Positions 59,649 through 64,000 of a DNA stretch of 64,000 nt are shown here, in pieces (within the stretch, counting starts at the first letter, position 1; every line of letters starts with the position of its first letter). The notes beneath the pieces were generated by a model. It had not been told where the DNA came from. It was given only the letters and a program-made list of their open reading frames with translations, and made no database searches. Made by a program: the position numbers and the translations under genes. Source of the DNA: Novosphingobium resinovorum (GTDB lineage Bacteria; Pseudomonadota; Alphaproteobacteria; Sphingomonadales; Sphingomonadaceae); NCBI RefSeq assembly GCF_001742225.1, contig NZ_CP017076.1, positions 1,658,501-1,722,500 of the forward strand. The letters run 5' to 3'.

Positions 59649-60406
59649 GTGGGCTCAGCGGAAAAGTCGCCGTGGTGACGGGCGGCACCAGCGGCATCGG
59701 CGCCGCCGTATCCAAGCTGCTGACCGAGGCGGGCGCAAAGGTCGCGGTGTTGTCCGAGGTGCCGCAGGCCGATCTCGACAAGGCGGTGGCAAGCGGCACG
59801 CTCGCCCATGCGGCGCACGTGGACATCGCCGATGCCGCTGCCGTCGCGGCGGCTGTGCAGGGCATCGAAGCGGCGCTCGGTCCGGTCACGCTGCTGGTCA
59901 ACAACGCGGCGATCTGGGCGCCCAACCCGGTGCCCGAAAGCAGCCTCTCGCTGTTCGACCGGCATATCGACGTCAATCTCAAGGGCAGCTTCTACGTCAC
60001 GCAAGCCGTGCTGCCCGCGATGATCGAGGCGGGCGGCGGGACGATCGTGTTCATCGGTTCGGTCAGCGGCACGGCGGGCCGCGCGGGCGACAGCGCCTAC
60101 AGCGCTTCCAAAGCCGGGGTCGCCATGCTGGCGCGCACGCTGGCGGCGGAGCTGGGCCCGAAACGCATCCGCATCAACTGCGTGTGCCCCGGCGCGGTGG
60201 CGACGCCGCTGACCGCGAACTTGCGCACGCCGGAGGGCGAGCAGGCCATCGCCGCGTTGATGGACGGCCATCCCAGCCCGCGCCGCCAGTTCTTCATGGA
60301 CCCCGAGCAGATCGCCCAGCTCGTCTGCTTCCTGCTCGATGACAAGTCGAGCGCGCTGCACGGCGCGGTCATCCCCGCCGACGAAGGCCTTACCGCAACG
60401 ATGTAA
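59645..60406 (+). CDS. Short-chain dehydrogenase/reductase (SDR)
   Basis: 253 residues. VVTGGTSGIGAAVSKLL, LVNNAAIW, catalytic IGSVSGTAGRAGDSAYSASKAGV, CVCPGAVATPLTANL and HGAVIPADEGLTATM. Start overlaps the upstream stop. Together with the preceding SDR it could perform two successive alcohol oxidations. It is followed 28 bases later by the cupin gene. Confidence 0.87.
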   Translation: MSGLSGKVAVVTGGTSGIGAAVSKLLTEAGAKVAVLSEVPQADLDKAVASGTLAHAAHVDIADAAAVAAAVQGIEAALGPVTLLVNNAAIWAPNPVPESSLSLFDRHIDVNLKGSFYVTQAVLPAMIEAGGGTIVFIGSVSGTAGRAGDSAYSASKAGVAMLARTLAAELGPKRIRINCVCPGAVATPLTANLRTPEGEQAIAALMDGHPSPRRQFFMDPEQIAQLVCFLLDDKSSALHGAVIPADEGLTATM

Positions 60407-60434
60407 CCCGACCCGCTACGAGAGGATAACAACC

Positions 60435-60893
60435 ATGACCGCTTTGCACGATGCCGGAAAACTCGGCGACCTCATCGTCAACATCAACGACTGCCACGAA
60501 GTCGCGCTCGGCACCGGCACCACGATCCGGCTGCTGCGCTACAGCGAGGAGACCGGCGACTGGGTCCTGTGGGTCCACATGGAGCCCGGCGCGACCTTCG
60601 CCCCGCACTGGCACCTTGGCCACGGGCAGTATTTCGTGACCAAGGGCGAACTGATCTACGACGTCGGCTCAGCGCCTGCGGGGACTTACGGCTACGAACC
60701 GATCGGCTCGCGCCACAACGAGGCGCGCTGCGACGAAGTGACCGAATATCTCTTCATGGGCCACGGCGCCGTCGCCTTCCTCGACGAGGTGGGCGAGATC
60801 CGCTTCATCCTCAACCACGAATTCCTGCGCGACGTGGCCAAGGGCGAAGTGATCTCCAACGTTGCCAACGAGGGGCTGGAGGAAGCGGCATGA
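60435..60893 (+). CDS. Cupin-domain protein
   Basis: 152 residues, start MTALHDAGK with GAGAGGAT upstream. Single cupin: GATFAPHWHLGHGQYFVTKGELIYD gives the H-x-H...Q/E motif and IGSRHNEA the second-motif His. The fold matches ChrR-like or acetylacetone-cleaving-type cupins, which cleave diketones with Fe(II), or simply bind. Stop overlaps the M24 gene (ATGA). Diketone cleavage would fit beside the TPP-dependent E1 genes, but this is inference. Confidence 0.82.
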   Translation: MTALHDAGKLGDLIVNINDCHEVALGTGTTIRLLRYSEETGDWVLWVHMEPGATFAPHWHLGHGQYFVTKGELIYDVGSAPAGTYGYEPIGSRHNEARCDEVTEYLFMGHGAVAFLDEVGEIRFILNHEFLRDVAKGEVISNVANEGLEEAA

Positions 60894-62188
60894 CCGCACC
60901 CTCCAACCCCCGCGCCGACCGGCTGCGCACGATGATGGCGGCGGAAGGGCTCGACGCGGTCGTGCTCAGCCACCCGCATGATGTGCGCTATGCGGTGGGC
61001 TATCACTCGATCCTCGAACGCTGGCAGCAGATGGAGCCGATGGCTGCCGCGATCGTCTATGCCGATCCGGCCAAGCCGCTGACGCTGGTGATCCCGGAGG
61101 CGAACCTCGGCCTCGTCGCGGTGCTCAACAAGGACGGCGACGCCTGCACCTTCGGCGAGGTGCGGACGTTCGACATGCTCAACTTCTGCGAGGTCAGCCG
61201 CTACATCGACCCCGACCGCAACGGCGGTCAGCTGGCCGAGGACGCCGCCGGGATGATGGGTGCGATCAGGGGCAGTTGCCAGCCCGACATCGCCGCCGCC
61301 ATTGCTTCGGGCCTTGCCGATCACGGCATGGCGGGCAAGGCGATCGGCTTCGACGAGCACCGCGTCTCCGCGCGGATCACGGCCGCCGTGCCGCATGCAT
61401 ATTCCGACGTGCTCGACTTCATGATGCGCGTGCGGGTGGTGAAGACCCCCGGTGAACTCGAACGCTATCGCAAGCTGGGCAAGCTGGCGGACCGCATCAT
61501 CGCTCACGCCGGATCGCTGCTCCACGAAGGCGCGGACTGGAACGACGTGCAGGCGCGCATCTGCGATTTCATGGTGCGCAACGAAGTCATCCCCGTGGAC
61601 GAGGGCGCGATGCTGTTCGGCGGCGCCTACGAAGCGGACGAGTTCATCCCCGACTTGTTCCGCACGCGCGGCAACCGGGCCTTGCGGCGCGGCGACATCG
61701 TGATCCTGGAGACGCAGGGCATCCACGACGGCTTCTGGGTGGATATCAACCGCACCGCCGTCGTCGGCAAGGCCAGCGCCGAGTACCGCCACCAGCATGA
61801 CGTCCTGCGCGATGCTTTCCTGAAGATGGTGGACCACCTGCGCCCCGGCGTCTCCACCGCCAGCCTGCCCGCGATCGGCTATGAGCACCTGAAGGCGGGC
61901 GGCATCGCCACGCCCGAGAAGCTGCTGGTCGTGGCGCACGGCATCGGCCTGATGCCGCTGGAAATCCCGCTGCCCTTCCCGGCAGCGGGGCTGGCCGGGG
62001 TCAAGCAGGGCTTCGTGATGGAGGAGGGGATGCTGATCTCGCTCGACAGCCTCTACTTCGGCGCGAAGCTGGGGCCGTGCCACATGGAGAACGTCTACGC
62101 GATCACCGCGGGCGCTCCCGAACCGATGTACGCGGCCCCGCTCGAACTGTTCGAGGCGGTGACGCCCGAGCCTGCGAACGCAGCATGA
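60890..62188 (+). CDS. M24 (creatinase/Xaa-Pro dipeptidase-like) protein with altered metal site
   Basis: 432 residues, N-terminal creatinase domain (LDAVVLSHPHDVRYAVGYHSI) and C-terminal pita-bread domain. Conserved: Asp in FWVDINRTAVVG, His in VVAHGIGLMPLEIP and Glu in HMENVYAIT. Two canonical metal ligands differ: the first Asp (LETQG stands there) and the Glu of 'EPG' (ISLDSLYF). Creatinase itself works without metals, so a non-metallo C-N hydrolase is possible. It lies between cupin and E1alpha in a catabolic operon. Confidence 0.82.
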   Translation: MTAPSNPRADRLRTMMAAEGLDAVVLSHPHDVRYAVGYHSILERWQQMEPMAAAIVYADPAKPLTLVIPEANLGLVAVLNKDGDACTFGEVRTFDMLNFCEVSRYIDPDRNGGQLAEDAAGMMGAIRGSCQPDIAAAIASGLADHGMAGKAIGFDEHRVSARITAAVPHAYSDVLDFMMRVRVVKTPGELERYRKLGKLADRIIAHAGSLLHEGADWNDVQARICDFMVRNEVIPVDEGAMLFGGAYEADEFIPDLFRTRGNRALRRGDIVILETQGIHDGFWVDINRTAVVGKASAEYRHQHDVLRDAFLKMVDHLRPGVSTASLPAIGYEHLKAGGIATPEKLLVVAHGIGLMPLEIPLPFPAAGLAGVKQGFVMEEGMLISLDSLYFGAKLGPCHMENVYAITAGAPEPMYAAPLELFEAVTPEPANAA

Positions 62189-62219
62189 CCCCCCGATTTG
62201 CGCATACAAGGAGAGAGCG

Positions 62220-63224
62220 ATGACCGCCATCGGCGACAACGACCGCAGGCTTGAGAAGTACCGCCGGATGCAGCGCATCCGCCAGTTCGAGACCAAGGCC
62301 GAATCCATCCATGCTGCGGGCGAAATCCCCGGCGCTCTGCACACTTATGCGGGGATGGAGGCTTCGGGCGTCGGCGCCTGCATGGCGCTGCGCGACGACG
62401 ACTACATGGTCGGCACGCACCGCAGCCACGGCCATCCGATCGCCAAGGGATCGACGCTGCGCCCGCTCATGGCCGAACTGCTCGGCAAGGCGACGGGCGT
62501 GTGCAAGGGCAAGGGCGGCTCGATGCACTTGTCCGATTTCGCGATGGGTAGCCTGGGCGAAACCAGCATCGTCGGCTCCGGCGGCCCGGTTGCCGCAGGT
62601 GCAGCATTGGGCGCGAAGCTGCAGGGGCTGGACCGTGTGGCGCTGTGCTTCTTTGGCGACGGCGCCTCCAGCGAAGGGGCGATCCATGAAGGCATGAACC
62701 TTGCCGCCGTGTGGAAGCTGCCCGCGATCTTCGTGTGCGAGAACAACCGCTTCGGCATGTCCACGCCGACCTCCGCCGCCGTGGCGGGCGTCAATGTCGC
62801 GGACCGCGCGCACGGCTACGGCATCCCCGGCGTCATCGTCGACGGGCAGGACGTGGACGCCGTCGAGGAGGCCGTGCGCGATGCGGTGGACCGCGCCCGC
62901 GCGGGCAAGGGGCCGACGCTGATCGAGACCAAGACCTACCGCTACCGCGACCACGCGGTGAACATGGGCCGCGACCTCACCCCCCGCGGGCCGGAGCATG
63001 ATGACTGGGTCGCCCGCGATCCGATCACGCTCTACCGCGCGCGCCTGCTGGCCGATGGCGTGGCCGAGGGCGATCTCGACGCCATCGACGCGGCCATCGC
63101 GGACGAAGTGACGGACTCGCTGAACTTCGCGCGCGAGAGCGCATACCCGGCCTTCGAGGAGGCCTTCGACCACGTCTTCGTCGATCGCCTGCCGATCCCC
63201 GACGACGTTCTGGCGCACGCCTGA
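62220..63224 (+). CDS. TPP-dependent dehydrogenase E1 alpha, second set
   Basis: 334 residues. HTYAGMEASGVGAC, GTHRSHGHPIAKG, KGKGGSMHLSDF, TPP motif CFFGDGASSEGAIHEGMNLA...ENN. It is a paralogue of the gene at 16017 but diverged, with an extra loop (FAMGSLGETSIVGSG). AGGAGAGAG precedes the ATG. The beta subunit follows directly. E2 may lie past the window edge or be shared with the gene at 18024. Confidence 0.9.
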   Translation: MTAIGDNDRRLEKYRRMQRIRQFETKAESIHAAGEIPGALHTYAGMEASGVGACMALRDDDYMVGTHRSHGHPIAKGSTLRPLMAELLGKATGVCKGKGGSMHLSDFAMGSLGETSIVGSGGPVAAGAALGAKLQGLDRVALCFFGDGASSEGAIHEGMNLAAVWKLPAIFVCENNRFGMSTPTSAAVAGVNVADRAHGYGIPGVIVDGQDVDAVEEAVRDAVDRARAGKGPTLIETKTYRYRDHAVNMGRDLTPRGPEHDDWVARDPITLYRARLLADGVAEGDLDAIDAAIADEVTDSLNFARESAYPAFEEAFDHVFVDRLPIPDDVLAHA

Positions 63225-63239
63225 GAAGGAACCGCAACC

Positions 63240-64000
63240 ATGGCCAAGATCACTTTCCTCGAAGCCATCCAGCAGGCCCAGGCCGAAGAGCTGGAGCGCG
63301 ACGCCCGTGTCTTCATGATGGGCGAGGACATTCGCTGCAACGTCTTCGGCACCACCACCGGCTTCGTCGAGCGTTTCGGCGAGGAGCGCATCCGCGACAC
63401 GCCGATCTCCGAGAACGGCTTCATCGGCGCGGCAGGCGGCGCGGCGATGGTGGGCATGCGGCCCATCGTTGATGCGACGCTGTCCTCGTTCCTCTATCCG
63501 GCGATGGACCAGATCTGCTCGATCATCGCCAAGTCCCGCTATATCTACGGCGGGCAGGCGAAGTTGCCGCTCGTGCTGCGCTCCTGCATGTTCTACGGCA
63601 ACTCCAATGCTGCGCAGCATTCGGACCGGCCCTACCCGATGTTCATGAACATGCCGGGCCTCAAGATCATCTGCCCCTCCGATGCCGCCGATATGAAGGG
63701 CCTGCTCAAGTCCGCGATCCGCGACGACGATCCGGTGATGAGTTTCGAGGACGGCACCTGCTGGATGAACAAGGCCGACGTACCTGACGATCCCGACTTC
63801 CTGATCCCCATCGGCAAGGGCGACATCAAGCGCGAAGGCACCGACATCACCGTCGTCGCCATCGCCGGCGGGGTCAACGTCGCGCTGAAAGCGGCGAAGC
63901 AACTGGCGGGCGAGGGCATCTCGCTGGAAGTGATCGACCCGCGCACGCTGGTCCCGCTCGACCGCGATCTGATCCTGCGTTCGGTGCGCAAGACCGGCCG
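63240..64000 (+). CDS. TPP-dependent dehydrogenase E1 beta, second set, 3' end outside window
   Basis: Open reading frame from ATG at 63240 (GAAGGAA upstream) to the right edge, about 253 codons, no stop. Family landmarks: FMMGEDIR, ERIRDTPISENGFIGAAGGAAMVGMRP, QHSDRPYPMFMNMPGLKIICPSDAADMKGLLKSAIRDDDPVMSFED. Partner of the alpha subunit ending at 63224. Its C-terminal domain continues in the next segment. Confidence 0.9.
   Translation, partial: MAKITFLEAIQQAQAEELERDARVFMMGEDIRCNVFGTTTGFVERFGEERIRDTPISENGFIGAAGGAAMVGMRPIVDATLSSFLYPAMDQICSIIAKSRYIYGGQAKLPLVLRSCMFYGNSNAAQHSDRPYPMFMNMPGLKIICPSDAADMKGLLKSAIRDDDPVMSFEDGTCWMNKADVPDDPDFLIPIGKGDIKREGTDITVVAIAGGVNVALKAAKQLAGEGISLEVIDPRTLVPLDRDLILRSVRKTG

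Overview
The window comes from a high-GC alphaproteobacterium, most likely a sphingomonad (Novosphingobium/Sphingobium-like). The reasons are two large TonB receptors beside catabolic genes, stand-alone Rieske oxygenase alpha subunits, many short-chain dehydrogenases (SDRs), a spinster-type MFS carrier, a TPR/2OG-oxygenase gene next to a receptor, and several families of intergenic palindromic repeats. No rRNA, tRNA, CRISPR or intact insertion sequence was seen.

Layout. 1-5.0 kb is ordinary chromosome: an APH-fold kinase with PnuC, a dicarboxylate/amino-acid symporter, a GST-like protein and a YkuD-type L,D-transpeptidase. From 5.0 kb to the right edge almost every gene looks catabolic. 5.0-11.6 kb: a VOC protein, two tandem Rieske alpha subunits, an Ogt-type methyltransferase, two SDRs and TetR regulator 1. 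11.8-20.6 kb: an acyl-CoA synthetase, SDR, Rieske, a complete acetoin-dehydrogenase-like E1alpha/E1beta/E2 set and an acyl-CoA dehydrogenase. 20.7-25.9 kb (minus strand): MaoC, TesB, VOC, SDR, Rieske and crotonase. 26.0-27.8 kb: VOC plus MFS. 27.9-30.9 kb: thiolase-like protein, DUF35 protein and CoA-transferase. 31.0-35.7 kb: ThuA, two TetR regulators, a MaoC-like pair and a second acyl-CoA synthetase. 36.3-41.6 kb: SnoaL-like protein, GMC oxidoreductase and two KstD-like flavoproteins. 42-47.5 kb: TonB receptor, aldo/keto reductase, VOC and SDR. 47.6-54.3 kb: VOC, three SDRs, Rieske, ThuA, SnoaL-like and TetR. 54.5-64 kb: second TonB receptor, TPR/2OG oxygenase, then an operon of ABM monooxygenase, two SDRs, cupin, M24 family protein and a second E1alpha/E1beta pair that runs off the window.

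How it may work together (inference). The receptors and MFS carrier import a poorly soluble substrate. Rieske oxygenases, KstD-like flavoproteins, the GMC enzyme and SDRs oxidise its ring or alcohol functions. CoA ligases, the CoA-transferase, acyl-CoA dehydrogenase, MaoC and crotonase hydratases, and a thiolase-fold aldolase with its DUF35 partner shorten acyl or isoprenoid side chains. The TPP-dependent E1/E2 complexes cleave alpha-keto or alpha-hydroxy-ketone intermediates. The mix resembles steroid or terpenoid breakdown, but no ring-cleavage dioxygenase is present, so the substrate stays unknown.

The strongest unexplained signal is a 20-bp palindrome, roughly AAAACAGT-CATG-ACTGTTTT. It recurs about ten times, only in spacers between these genes, from 5.6 to 54.4 kb. 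Two paralogous TetR regulators (10904-11590 and 31730-32320) each have a copy near their own gene and are the obvious candidates to bind it. This would make the region one regulon of unlinked operons.
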